Positions 31,324-41,834 are shown, numbered from the stretch's first letter. The stretch is DNA of 64,000 bases from Lachnospiraceae bacterium UBA935 (GCA_002293525.1 DBDJ01000021.1:62001-126000); one strand, 5' to 3'. Program-made: numbers and translations. Notes: generated by a model not told the origin, from the letters alone.

Positions 31324-34140
31324 TCAGACCAATTCTTCTGAAAACTGCCGTAATATCGTTTTCTGGATAAGCATTTGCTCCTGCTGTTTTTCTATCAGCC
31401 GGTTCAGGCGGTCAATATCTTCTGCTCCGCCGAAAGCTACCTTATTGCCTCCTCTGTTCAGAGGAGCTTCTTTCCAGAATACTTTTTTATCGTACAGATA
31501 ATCCGGCAGATCCACTTTGCGATTCTGATAGTTTCGGTGGAAGCTCTTAAAGTCCAGATTGATTCCGGCCAGATATAACTGTTTCAAGGACTCCAGAAAC
31601 TGTTTGTAGCTGCCGACCCCGTTTCGCAGGGTGGGGACAAATATAGCCCCTTCCTCTTGGATACACTGGCCGGCCAGTCCGCATAAAGTGGCGGTTCCGC
31701 CTATTTCGATGAAGATCGTGACGCCTGCTTTCGCCGCTTCTTCCATGGCCTTTTGGAAATCAACGGTACTTTCTAAGTGAGAAGCCCAGTAATTCTTATC
31801 CTCAAATGTCCGGGGCGGCTCTGTCTTTCCGGTAACGGTCGAAATTACCTGAGCAGCAGCTGAGCCGCATACAATATGATCCAGGCTGTCTCCATATGCT
31901 TCTTTATAAGCTTTCATCACGACCGAATGGTAAGGATAGCGGATGCCCAAGTCATTGACAAAGACCCGGGAATTCCGGTGAAGCAGCTCAATGACCTGAT
32001 CCACCTCTTCACGAAGGCCGGAGATGGTAACATTTTTGGGGGCATTTACTGCCGCCAAAGAAACGTTTGTACAGCCGCTCTCAGCTATGACAGCCCTCAT
32101 GGCGGCCGCATCCGCCAGGATGCCCGCCATCTTGCCGGTGGGACTGGCGCTTGACATTACCGCGCTTCTGGCAGCAATCATTTGGGTTGCGTTTTCAAAG
32201 GTCAGCACTTTGCCATAGCAGAGAGCGGCATATTCGCCCACGCTATGCCCGATTACATAATCCGGGGCGATATTCATGTCATCCCAAAGTGTCGTCAGCG
32301 CATATTCCAGCGAAAATATGACCGGCTGCGAGTAGGCGGCCTCGGTCAGGCTTTCCTCCTTGGTGCCAAACAATGTTTCTTTTACGGATACTCCCAGCAG
32401 TTCCTTAAATCTGGCGTCACATTGGTCGAAAACGCGCCGGTAGTGACGGGACTTTTCATAGAATTCCTTTCCTGCATCCAGATAAAGGGAACCCTGGCCG
32501 GTAAATAAGAAAGCGATCTTGCCTTTCTTACGGTTTTCTCTGCCGGTAGCCAGTTTAAAGGCTTCCTGGTTTTCGATAAGCAAATTTATTTCTTTCAGAA
32601 TCTGTTCCTTGCTGCTGCCGACTACGGCCAGGCGGTATTCGTTTCTTGCCTTGACAACATTGGTACTGTAAGCAATGTCAGGGAGCTTTTGCTCCGAAGC
32701 CAAGATATGATCCCGGATTCGGACTGCCGACTGCAATAAGGCGTTCTTTTTTTTAGTCGATATTGTGATCAGATGCTCCGGCATGACCGGCTTGTGCTCG
32801 TCGGGCGCATCTGGTTCTTCCAGAATCAGATGAACCAGGGTTCCGCTGATGCCGAAGGTGCTGATTCCGGCCCGCCGCTTGCCCCGGCCGGGAATCCAGT
32901 CTGTCATTTTGTCAACTACCTTTACCTTGGTCCAGTCAATATTCGGATTGGGCGTCTTAAAGTGAATGCTGGGCGGCAGCTTGTTATGCTTAAAGGAAAG
33001 CAGCACTTTGATTAAGGCAGCCATCCCCGCCGCCGCCTCAAGGTGACCGATATTGGACTTGACGGAGCCGATCAGGATGGGCTTACTGCGGTTTTTAAAC
33101 ACTTCCCCGATGGCTTGCGCTTCGATAAAATCTCCCAGCGTAGTACCGGTACCGTGAGCCTCGATATAGTCGATTTCTTCTACACTCAGACCGGCTTTTC
33201 GCATCGCAGCTGCAATCACGTTCTGTTCTGCCAGACCATTGGGTGCGTAAAATCCGTTTGCTTTTCCGTCCTGGCCGACCGCAACGGCCTTGATGAACCC
33301 TTCGATACTGTTCCCGTCTTTCTTGGCATCCTTGGCCCGTTTCAACACGACGACACCACAGCCTTCCCCTCTTCCGAACCCGTCCGCGGAGGCATCGAAG
33401 GTCTTGCAGCATCCGTCCGGAGCTATCGCCTTCATCTGCGACAGACCCACAAATGCCGAAGGATTCAAGATCAGGCTGGCCGCGCCGACAACCGCCAGGT
33501 CGCACTGGCCGCTCTGCAGCTGATCGACAGCGATACTCAAGGCTGCCAGCGCGGAAGAACAGGCCGTGTTGACACAGATTGCCGGTCCCCGGAAATCATA
33601 AAAATAAGATAGCCGGCCTGCCGCCGCATGCGATGTCACGCCAAACAGCGAATAGCTTCCGATGTCCTCCAAATTGCCGGTGAAAACTTCCCGGTTAAAA
33701 TAATCAACCCCGTCAATCCCGATAAAAACACCGGTTCTGCTCCCTTGTAAGGATGCTATGTCAAGCTCTGCGCGTTCCAGGGCTTCCCAGCTGACTTCCA
33801 GCAACAACCTCTGCTGCGGATCGATAGAAACCGCCTCTACCGGTGATATTTCAAAATGATGATTGTCAAAAGCCCGGATGTCGCCGTCCAATAAAGACGC
33901 CTTCCAGGAACTGGCCGCAAACCGGTCGGCCTTGATGTCACCGACCGCACAAAAACCTTGCCGGAGCTTCTCCCAGAACAGCAGGCTGTTGTCGGCACCT
34001 CCCGGAAACCGGCAATGATAGCCGATTATGGCAATTTCTTGGTCTTCTTTTCGCTGCTTCAGTTCCGCGTCCAGTTCTTTAATCTTTTCGCTGGCCCGCA
34101 GCAAGGCTGATTTATATTTGCTGATTTCATCCGATCCCAT
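31324..34140 (-). CDS. PKS protein KS-AT with unusual AT specificity motif
   Basis: 938 residues. Residues 1-33 are a charged coiled-coil docking helix. The KS (about 36-460) has Cys in NTACSSA, EAHGTGT and SNIGHLE, so it should be active. The AT (about 525-850) has GQGSLYL and the Ser elbow GHSVGEY, but the substrate motif reads YPYHS where malonyl ATs have HAFH and methylmalonyl ATs YASH. With an aminomalonyl-type cassette upstream, this AT is the best candidate to take aminomalonyl-ACP (inference). There is no ACP; the tail is an amphipathic helix like that of the discrete ACP encoded next. The start at 34140 follows the stop of the large PKS gene by one base, with GAGGTATGAT as ribosome site. 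Confidence 0.93.
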   Translation of the reverse strand: MGSDEISKYKSALLRASEKIKELDAELKQRKEDQEIAIIGYHCRFPGGADNSLLFWEKLRQGFCAVGDIKADRFAASSWKASLLDGDIRAFDNHHFEISPVEAVSIDPQQRLLLEVSWEALERAELDIASLQGSRTGVFIGIDGVDYFNREVFTGNLEDIGSYSLFGVTSHAAAGRLSYFYDFRGPAICVNTACSSALAALSIAVDQLQSGQCDLAVVGAASLILNPSAFVGLSQMKAIAPDGCCKTFDASADGFGRGEGCGVVVLKRAKDAKKDGNSIEGFIKAVAVGQDGKANGFYAPNGLAEQNVIAAAMRKAGLSVEEIDYIEAHGTGTTLGDFIEAQAIGEVFKNRSKPILIGSVKSNIGHLEAAAGMAALIKVLLSFKHNKLPPSIHFKTPNPNIDWTKVKVVDKMTDWIPGRGKRRAGISTFGISGTLVHLILEEPDAPDEHKPVMPEHLITISTKKKNALLQSAVRIRDHILASEQKLPDIAYSTNVVKARNEYRLAVVGSSKEQILKEINLLIENQEAFKLATGRENRKKGKIAFLFTGQGSLYLDAGKEFYEKSRHYRRVFDQCDARFKELLGVSVKETLFGTKEESLTEAAYSQPVIFSLEYALTTLWDDMNIAPDYVIGHSVGEYAALCYGKVLTFENATQMIAARSAVMSSASPTGKMAGILADAAAMRAVIAESGCTNVSLAAVNAPKNVTISGLREEVDQVIELLHRNSRVFVNDLGIRYPYHSVVMKAYKEAYGDSLDHIVCGSAAAQVISTVTGKTEPPRTFEDKNYWASHLESTVDFQKAMEEAAKAGVTIFIEIGGTATLCGLAGQCIQEEGAIFVPTLRNGVGSYKQFLESLKQLYLAGINLDFKSFHRNYQNRKVDLPDYLYDKKVFWKEAPLNRGGNKVAFGGAEDIDRLNRLIEKQQEQMLIQKTILRQFSEELV

Positions 34141-34141
34141 A

Positions 34142-37100
34142 TCATACCTCTGTCAGTGAGGCGATTTCCGCTAAGATATCATCAACGGTATCCGTCTCTA
34201 TTATTGTTTCTGATGACGCTTTGGCTTCTGATGACGCTTTGGCTTCTGATACTTCTTTTGTTTCTCCTCCTGCTGATGTCACCTTTGCTCCTGCCGCTGA
34301 CGGCACCTTTGTACCTGCCGCTGACGGCACCTTTGCAGCTGTTGCCGCAGTTTTGCCGGTATCCTGGCCGGTCAGGTCTAAGACTTCGTTCAATATGTAT
34401 TCCACCAGCTTACTGATTGTCGGGTAGTTGAAAAAGGCGGAAATATTTAACTCAATATCAAGTAGCTTATTGACCGCCGCCCGCATCGAGAAAATCATCA
34501 GCGAGTCGGCACCTTGCTCTCTCAGCACCTGATCGACCGAAAGCAGCTCGGCTTTTTCAAAGCCCATGATCTGGGAGCATATTTTCTGCAGCTCTTCCGT
34601 CAGCAAAGCTTCCCGTTCGGCTTTGGAAAGATTCCAGGAAAATTCCAGGACCTGTCTGTCGGCAGCTTTAAAATCCGCGGCCTGACTGCTTTCATCGACC
34701 GTAAGGTGCGACAAAAAGGCGGTTTTTCCGGCTCCGTCTTTATAATAATCGGTCAGCTTATCCCATTTCCCTTCCACAACGACCAGATTGGTATAGGGCT
34801 GATCAATAAAGTCTTCGATAATCTTTTTGCCCTGTTCCTTGGCAAAAGGCGTGGTGCCCATTTTTTCAAAGCGGCTCAGCACGATGTCATTGCCGGTCGC
34901 CATGCCCTCCGCTCCCCAGGCTCCCCAGCAGAAAGCAAAGCCCGGCCGGTTTTCCATTTCCAGATAGTAGGCAAAACAGTTCATAAAATAATTTGCTGCG
35001 GCATAACTGCCCTGACCCATGTTACCGATGACGCTGGTAATGGAGGAAGTCATCATAAAGAAATCCAACGGCTGCGCTTTTAAGGCCCGGTAGAGATTGA
35101 TGGTTCCGGTGACTTTGGGGTTCAGGACCATGGCAAAGTCATTCCAGCCGGAACTGATCAACATTTTGTCATTCAAAACACCGGCAGCATGTACGACCCC
35201 TTGGATTTCCGGCATCGTTTCTTTCAGCTGGCCCAAAGCCGCGGTAAGCTCATCCTGTTTACAGACGTCCGCAAAGACGACCCGGACCGTTACCCCTTGC
35301 TCTTCTAACTGGCGGATCTGCTTTGCGGCACTGGTAACCGGTACTTTCCGGCACAAGAGAATAAGGTATTTCGCGCCTCCGGCAGCCAGCTGCTCGGCAT
35401 AGGCCAGACCGACGGCTCCAGTCCCTCCGGTAATCAGATAGGAGACATCATCCCGTATAACAATGGTCTTTTTTTGTTCTTCTCTCAGGTTCAGATGTTC
35501 ATTGTGGCTGATCAGGCGGGCGGCATAGCGTTTTCCCTTACGGTAACAGATCTCCTGCCCGTCAGTCCGCAGCGCCTCCTTCACCAGCTCGTCGGAACGG
35601 AAGAAATCATCGTCGCCGTCTACGATCCCGCCGAACAGCCCGGAATATTCCAGGCTGATGACTTTTGACAAGCCCCAGATCATGGAAGCGGATAAATTAA
35701 GCTGCCGGATGTCACCGACGCGGTGAACCTGATTACTTAAAATATTGAGCTTACTTTTTCTGGCAAACCCCTGCTCCGTCATGGCATGAATCAGATAAAA
35801 CAAGGCCTTGACCGGCTCCTGCTTTGCCTGAAGGGCATTCTTCCCGGCCTGGTCTTCCTTAAAGCAGAAAGCGATATGCAGGCTTTTGCTGCCGGTCTCT
35901 TCATAGACAGAACGTAGAAGCTTTCCCCAGTCTTCCTGCTGCTCCTGATTCACAAGGTAATTCAGCCGGTCTGTTTTCTGGAATCCGTCGCCCGGATTCA
36001 CCGAAATGACGGCCGCGCCCTGCTGCTTCATTTTCTGGGTATAACATGCCGAGGTTTCCCTGTCATTCGTGACCATCAGGTACACCTGGTCATTGCGGAG
36101 CTTTGGCATTTCCCGGTTCTCCTCGGCAGGAAGCCAAGCCGAGTGGAAGTACAGCTTGCCCAGATTCTTAACCTCCTTCAGCAGGCTGTCGCGGTTAGTC
36201 AGTTTGGCCATCAGGTTCTGCAGGCTTACGATGACTTCCCCGTGTTTATTGTAAGCGACCAGGTTAACATAGATAATGTCGTCCTTCAGGACCGCCCTGG
36301 TGTTACACCATAAGACTTCCGATTCTTTGAAGTTGTAGGTGAATTTTTCTAAATAGTAGGGGATCACGGTACCCTTGTCCTGCCCGTACATCTGTTTCTC
36401 CAGTGTAAAAGCAATGCCGGTCTGGATAATAGAGTCGATCATTCCCGGATACAGTACATAATCGTTGAAATACGGAACGGTTTTCAGGGGCTCAAGCACA
36501 CAGATACAGTCTTCTTCCCGATAGTGAATCCGCTTGATCCGGCGGAAACCGTCACCCAGGGCAAAGCCTGATCTTGTCATGGCATCATATACGCCCCGTT
36601 CTTCCATGTCGGTCCGGTAACTCAGCCCTTCAAATGCATCAATATCCGCTTTCATGTCCGGCTTGCTGTAGTCGGCATGGATCTTAAGGTCGCCCTTGGC
36701 ATGAAGCAGCCATTTATCGTTGCGGGTTTGATAGTCGCGGCTGATAATCTTAAATCTCGACAGCCTTTCTTCCTTATTGATTCCGATCTGGACAAGCCGC
36801 TCTTCGTCGTCCTTTGCTGCCAGCGGAGCCCGGAACTCGATATTGCTGAGCGTACAGCTCTTGGCTTTGCCGGTGTCCTTTACTGCTGAAAGCATCATGG
36901 ACAGATGGGCCGCCGCCGGGGATATCGAGGTGTCGAAAATCACATGCTCCTTCATAAAATACGGCTCGGACGCCGCAAACCGGCTTTGATATAAGGTGGC
37001 GTTATCCAGGTACGACAAGTCAATCCGCTGCCCCAGAACCGGATGGTATGCTTCGCTGTCAATCGCTTTCGTCTGCCGGTCATACAGTAGTTCACTCCAA

Positions 37101-40100
37101 TACGCAGTCTTTTCATAGGGATAATTCGGAAGCGCAGCCTTGTTCCACTGCGTGATTCCGGCGAATATCACCTGATCCCATTGAATACCGGCTCCCGCCA
37201 CATAGGCATAGGCAATTCCTTCCGCCAGCTGGATCCGGTCTTCCCGCTTGATATTTAAAGTCGCGGCGATCGAACGTTCCTCTCCAAAAGTCAGCTTGCA
37301 TAAGGCGGCCAGAACCCGGTTGCTCCCCACTTCCAAGAGCAGGTAATTTTCTTTCGGGTCAATGCTGGTCACGGCTTTATAAAAGTCCACCTCTTCCCGG
37401 AGATGCCTGGTCCAGTAGTCGCTGTCTAAGACTTGGTTCTCGTCCAGTTCTTTTCCATACAGGGAGGAAATAAACCGTAGCTTTGGTGCCTTGAACGGGA
37501 TGTCGGCGGCGATCTGGCGGAAATCTTCCAGGATCGGCTCCATCATCAACGAGTGGAAGGCATGGGATACTTTTAATTCTTTCACCGTGACTGCGTCTTT
37601 CACGGCCCTTGCGACAACTTGGTCGACATCACCGGCATGGCCGGAAATAACGCAGGTTTCCTTTGCATTGCGGGCGGCGATACCGACCGTCTGTTCATAG
37701 CCGGAAAGCAGCGCTTCCACTTGTTCCCGTTCGGCAAAGATGGTTGCCATCTTGCCTTTCCCCGGAGCCGTGTCCATCAGCCGGCCCCTGACGGCAACCA
37801 GCTTGACCGCGTCTTTCAGGCTGAGCATTCCCGCTGTCACCGCTGCGGCATACTCGCCGATGCTGTGGCCCATGACGATTTCCGGCGTGATGCCGTAGTT
37901 CTTCCACATCTGGCACAGTGCATATTCGACCGCGAAAATCAGCGGCTGGGCATAGACGGTCTTGCCGATCACTGCACTGTCAGCCTGATCCCCATAGACC
38001 AGATCAACGACAGAAGCCAGCAAATAGGGCTTGAACAGTTTATCACATTGGTCAAATGCCGTCCGGAAGCTCTCATCGCAATCGTAGAGCAGCCAGCCCA
38101 TGTTGACATATTGCGAACCCTGCCCGGTAAAAAGGAAGACGGTTTTGCGGTCTTTCTGCATCAGGTGCGGGAACTGGGTATTGACAAATACGCCGTCGGC
38201 GCTGCCCTCTTTCAGGTAAGTGTCGATCCGGCTTTCTATCTGCTGTTTCGAGCTGCCGCAGACAGCAAAGCGGTACTCCAGGTCTGCCCTGGAAGTATTG
38301 GCTGTATAGATAATATCCGCCAGCTTACTGTCGTCACTGTTCCTTAACAGGCTGCGGTATTCCTCAACCAGCTGCCGCAGTGAGTTTTCACTCTTGGCGG
38401 AAACCTTCAGGATGAAATCCAGCCCGCGGCCGGCCGGCATCGGCGGTTTGACCGCTTCCGGGGCCCGGTATTCTTCAAGGATCACATGGGCATTGGAACC
38501 GCCGAAACCAAAGCCGTTCACGGCCGCTCTCCTAAGCCTGCCTTCGCGTTTCCACGGCGTCAGCCGGTCAATGACCTCGACCTTGATATTTTCCCAGTCG
38601 ATAAACGGATTGGGCGTATGGAAATGCAGGTTAGCCGGGATCATCTCATGTTTCATGGACAGCAGGACTTTTATGACAGAAGCCACCCCGGCGGCCGATT
38701 CCAGATGACCGATGTTGGACTTGACGGAACCGATTTTCAGCAGGCTGTCATCCGTCCGGCCGGCACCATATACTGCTGCCACCGCATTTACTTCTATCGG
38801 GTCGCCCAAATTGGTCCCCGTCCCGTGCATCTCCACATAGTCTACGTCCAGCGGATGTAAGCCGGCCTTTTTAAGTGTCTTACGGATCAGGTTTTCCTGA
38901 GCCTCGCCGTTCGGTGCCGTCAGGCCGTTGCTCTTGCCGTCCTGGTTTACCCAGGTCGAGCGGATGACGCCTAAAATATCATTGTTATCACGGACGGCAT
39001 CGGACAGCCGTTTTAAAAGAAGGACACCGCCGCCTTCGCCTCTGCCGTACCCGTTGGCCGAAGCGTCAAAAGACTTGCTGCGTCCGTCGGCAGAGGTGGC
39101 TTTTAATTTGGAGAAACCGATGCCGGTAGACGGCGTCTCGATCAGGTTGACCCCGGCCACTACCTGCAGGTCGGCTTCCTTAGCCAGAAGCGCCGTGCCG
39201 GCCAGATGCAGGGCGTGAAGGCTCGACGAGCAGGCGGTATCGACCGCCAGGCACGGACCTTGGAAACCAAATGTGTAAGATATCCTTCCGCAAGCCGTAC
39301 TGAAACAGCCGCCGGTCAGGGAGTAGGGCCCGATCCGGGAAAGGTCGCCGGAATACAGCTGGCTCATGAAGTATTCGCTGATGGAAATTCCTACATAGAC
39401 GCCGGTATCGCTGCCGTTATATTTGGTGATATCCAGGCCGGCATTTTCAAACGCTTCCCATGTGAGCTCCAGGAGCATTCTTTGCTGCGGATCCAGCGCC
39501 GCCGCTTCCTTGGGCGAGATATTGAAAAAACGGGCGTCAAAATCGGCGATGTTATAGTCAAGAAAACCGCTTTGCCGGCAATATGACTTTCCTGGCGCGC
39601 TGCCGTCCGCATCATAATACTTGTCCGGCTCCCAGCGCTCCCTAGGGATGTCACAGATCGCGTCTTTTCCGCTGATCAGCAGCTCCCAGTAACGGTCATT
39701 GCTATTGGCCCCGCCGGGGAAGCGGCTACTGATGCCGATGACGGCAATCTGGTCACTGTCCCTGTCATCACTTCCCGGTGCCGCATCCTCCGTATCCGAA
39801 GCGGTGTCGGAAACCGAATAAATATGCGCCGCCAGCCTCGCCACGGTAAAGTACTTAAAGAAATCGGCGACACCGATATTGATCCGGAATTCATCTTTCA
39901 GCTCCTGGATAAAAACTGGTATGTTCACGGAAACAATCCCATAATCAGAAAACGGCATATGATAATCCGTCACGGTGATGCGGAAATTTTCTTGAATAAA
40001 ATCTGTGATCTTCTTTTCAATCATCTTCAGGGAATAACTTTTACCGGGTATAGCCGCCTTTTTCTCATGCAAGAAAGCTAAGACCTCCTCATATTCCCCG

Positions 40101-41746
40101 GCATTGAATTTTTCCGTAAGCCCACGCCGGAACACCTTCCCGCTGGCCGTCTCAGGGATCTCGGCCACCGGAACGACATCGCTGATGGTCAGGCCGATTT
40201 TGTCAAAGATCATGGCTGCCAGCTGGTTCTTATAGTTTAAAAAGCGGTTTTTCTCCTTGTCATTGCGGATATCGGCATTGGTTTTGACAAATACGACCAC
40301 TTTTTCACTTTCATTGCTGCGGGCCATCCCGTTGCAGACCACGCACTGCTCATACTCGTGGCTCAGGTTTTTTTCGATCATGTCTTCGATCAGCGCACAG
40401 GATATTTTCATCCCGTTAGCGACTACCAGTTCTTTTTCCCGGCCGACGATGAACAGGTTCCCTTCTTTCATAAAACCGATGTCCCCGGTGCACAGCCATC
40501 CGTCCCGGATCATCTTCTGTGTTGCTTCCTGGTCCTGATAATAGCCGGAGGTCAGGCAGGGGCCGCTGACGCAGATCTGCCCCAGGGTATTTTCCGGAAG
40601 CTCGCTAAAACCCTCGTCTCGGATACTGAGCAATATGGTTTCAAGCGGCGTGCCCAGCTCCATGTACACGATGTCCCTGTCCGAGACATCGGATGTATAA
40701 CCGCCCTCGATCAGGTCGCCGATTTCCAGCTTTTCGTTGGTAACATGGAAGGCCCGAGCTTTTTTCCCGAGGACGTTTGTCGTAACCATAACGGTTGCTT
40801 CGGTCAAGCCATAGAGCGGGGATACTTTGTCAACGGAAAAACCGTACGGCGCTACGGCATCGCTGAATTCTTTATATAGAGCATAGTGTATCTGCTCACC
40901 GCCCAGCACCATGCATCTGACACAGGAAATATCCCAGTTGAATCGTTTTTCAATCTTATTATATACGTTGGTAAAATGTTTCAGGGCAAACGGCACCGAA
41001 GCAATCCTGGTAGCACGGAATTCATGGATCATGTCCATCCAGACCGTCGGCTGCTTCATATACAGCTTCGAGGAAATAAAACACTGATCCAGGCCGGCCA
41101 AAAGGGGCGTAAGGTGCAGGGAGACCAGGCAGTAGCAGTGGGTCAGCGGCTGCCATGACAAAAACCGGTCCTGATCATCGATCTCATATTGCTTGATAAA
41201 ACCTTCCGCATTGGCAGCGACATTGGCCTTGGTGATGACCGCGCCTTTCGGGATACCGGTCGTCCCGGATGAATAAAGGACATATAAGATATCGTCAGGA
41301 CTGCTTATGTAGCCGCGGTCAGCATAGTCACCGCAAGAAAGGATGTCTTCATAGACATCTTCGATATGGAATACCGTAACGCTGTCCTGGTCTTTGATGG
41401 CAACGTCACTGACAATAACGGGATGATCGGTTTTCTTTAAGACCAGCGACAGGAGCTCCTGATTGGCATTGTTATTGGCGGCATCCAAGGGAACCGCAAT
41501 ATAATTACCGATTGCGCATGCCCAGAATGTATATAAGAACAGCTCAATGCTGTCGCATTTAATAATTACCTCATGTTTTGCCTGTACACCATGGTTTTCC
41601 AGCCACTCTGCCAAATAGCAGCTTCTGTTCCACAGCTCCTGATAAGATATCAGCTTTTTTACGTCCTTGGCCGGGACTACCGTTATCCCTTTGTCGGTCT
41701 TGCTGAGTTGCTTCAGTGCTTCCACAACGTTATCTGTCCATTTCAC
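34142..41746 (-). CDS. Loading and extension PKS: FAAL-ACP-KS-AT-DH-KR-ACP
   Basis: 2534 residues, GTG start at 41746 with GAGGAGG upstream. Residues 1 to about 565 form a fatty-acyl-AMP ligase (YSSGTTGIPKG, SWQPLTH, YGLTEAT, CTGDIGF), which should activate a fatty acid for transfer to the adjacent ACP. That ACP (about 570-645) has GIVSVNI, so Ser is present but the usual Asp before it is Val. KS (about 665-1090): DTACSSS, EMHGTGT, SNIGHLE. AT (about 1200-1500): GQGSQY, GHSIGEY and SHAFH, i.e. malonyl. DH (about 1560-1850): HVIFDTSISP (HxxxD in place of HxxxG) and the second motif with Asp in GMIDSIIQ. KR (about 2125-2335): GGTGAVG, Lys, Ser and Tyr (GSYAAANY) present, GVLND near the LDD position suggests B-type. 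ACP (about 2395-2465): GADSLMI. The tail is Ala/Ser/Lys-rich from DNA repeats and ends in a short docking helix. Confidence 0.94.
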   Translation of the reverse strand: MKWTDNVVEALKQLSKTDKGITVVPAKDVKKLISYQELWNRSCYLAEWLENHGVQAKHEVIIKCDSIELFLYTFWACAIGNYIAVPLDAANNNANQELLSLVLKKTDHPVIVSDVAIKDQDSVTVFHIEDVYEDILSCGDYADRGYISSPDDILYVLYSSGTTGIPKGAVITKANVAANAEGFIKQYEIDDQDRFLSWQPLTHCYCLVSLHLTPLLAGLDQCFISSKLYMKQPTVWMDMIHEFRATRIASVPFALKHFTNVYNKIEKRFNWDISCVRCMVLGGEQIHYALYKEFSDAVAPYGFSVDKVSPLYGLTEATVMVTTNVLGKKARAFHVTNEKLEIGDLIEGGYTSDVSDRDIVYMELGTPLETILLSIRDEGFSELPENTLGQICVSGPCLTSGYYQDQEATQKMIRDGWLCTGDIGFMKEGNLFIVGREKELVVANGMKISCALIEDMIEKNLSHEYEQCVVCNGMARSNESEKVVVFVKTNADIRNDKEKNRFLNYKNQLAAMIFDKIGLTISDVVPVAEIPETASGKVFRRGLTEKFNAGEYEEVLAFLHEKKAAIPGKSYSLKMIEKKITDFIQENFRITVTDYHMPFSDYGIVSVNIPVFIQELKDEFRINIGVADFFKYFTVARLAAHIYSVSDTASDTEDAAPGSDDRDSDQIAVIGISSRFPGGANSNDRYWELLISGKDAICDIPRERWEPDKYYDADGSAPGKSYCRQSGFLDYNIADFDARFFNISPKEAAALDPQQRMLLELTWEAFENAGLDITKYNGSDTGVYVGISISEYFMSQLYSGDLSRIGPYSLTGGCFSTACGRISYTFGFQGPCLAVDTACSSSLHALHLAGTALLAKEADLQVVAGVNLIETPSTGIGFSKLKATSADGRSKSFDASANGYGRGEGGGVLLLKRLSDAVRDNNDILGVIRSTWVNQDGKSNGLTAPNGEAQENLIRKTLKKAGLHPLDVDYVEMHGTGTNLGDPIEVNAVAAVYGAGRTDDSLLKIGSVKSNIGHLESAAGVASVIKVLLSMKHEMIPANLHFHTPNPFIDWENIKVEVIDRLTPWKREGRLRRAAVNGFGFGGSNAHVILEEYRAPEAVKPPMPAGRGLDFILKVSAKSENSLRQLVEEYRSLLRNSDDSKLADIIYTANTSRADLEYRFAVCGSSKQQIESRIDTYLKEGSADGVFVNTQFPHLMQKDRKTVFLFTGQGSQYVNMGWLLYDCDESFRTAFDQCDKLFKPYLLASVVDLVYGDQADSAVIGKTVYAQPLIFAVEYALCQMWKNYGITPEIVMGHSIGEYAAAVTAGMLSLKDAVKLVAVRGRLMDTAPGKGKMATIFAEREQVEALLSGYEQTVGIAARNAKETCVISGHAGDVDQVVARAVKDAVTVKELKVSHAFHSLMMEPILEDFRQIAADIPFKAPKLRFISSLYGKELDENQVLDSDYWTRHLREEVDFYKAVTSIDPKENYLLLEVGSNRVLAALCKLTFGEERSIAATLNIKREDRIQLAEGIAYAYVAGAGIQWDQVIFAGITQWNKAALPNYPYEKTAYWSELLYDRQTKAIDSEAYHPVLGQRIDLSYLDNATLYQSRFAASEPYFMKEHVIFDTSISPAAAHLSMMLSAVKDTGKAKSCTLSNIEFRAPLAAKDDEERLVQIGINKEERLSRFKIISRDYQTRNDKWLLHAKGDLKIHADYSKPDMKADIDAFEGLSYRTDMEERGVYDAMTRSGFALGDGFRRIKRIHYREEDCICVLEPLKTVPYFNDYVLYPGMIDSIIQTGIAFTLEKQMYGQDKGTVIPYYLEKFTYNFKESEVLWCNTRAVLKDDIIYVNLVAYNKHGEVIVSLQNLMAKLTNRDSLLKEVKNLGKLYFHSAWLPAEENREMPKLRNDQVYLMVTNDRETSACYTQKMKQQGAAVISVNPGDGFQKTDRLNYLVNQEQQEDWGKLLRSVYEETGSKSLHIAFCFKEDQAGKNALQAKQEPVKALFYLIHAMTEQGFARKSKLNILSNQVHRVGDIRQLNLSASMIWGLSKVISLEYSGLFGGIVDGDDDFFRSDELVKEALRTDGQEICYRKGKRYAARLISHNEHLNLREEQKKTIVIRDDVSYLITGGTGAVGLAYAEQLAAGGAKYLILLCRKVPVTSAAKQIRQLEEQGVTVRVVFADVCKQDELTAALGQLKETMPEIQGVVHAAGVLNDKMLISSGWNDFAMVLNPKVTGTINLYRALKAQPLDFFMMTSSITSVIGNMGQGSYAAANYFMNCFAYYLEMENRPGFAFCWGAWGAEGMATGNDIVLSRFEKMGTTPFAKEQGKKIIEDFIDQPYTNLVVVEGKWDKLTDYYKDGAGKTAFLSHLTVDESSQAADFKAADRQVLEFSWNLSKAEREALLTEELQKICSQIMGFEKAELLSVDQVLREQGADSLMIFSMRAAVNKLLDIELNISAFFNYPTISKLVEYILNEVLDLTGQDTGKTAATAAKVPSAAGTKVPSAAGAKVTSAGGETKEVSEAKASSEAKASSETIIETDTVDDILAEIASLTEV
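34209..34337. repeat. Tandem repeats in the C-terminal tail of the FAAL-PKS
   Basis: Two exact 18-bp units (34209-34226, 34227-34244; peptide EAKASS) and two near-exact 24-bp units (34290-34313, 34314-34337; peptide KVPSAAG, with a diverged third copy beside them) form the tail linker of the PKS before its docking end. Confidence 0.85.
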
Positions 41747-41834
41747 TTATGCACCCTCCTCGAATTTATATTATGACAGCGAACTCCTAATCCAGAGACG
41801 CATCCAATCGCAACGCCGCTGCGAGACTCCGCCG

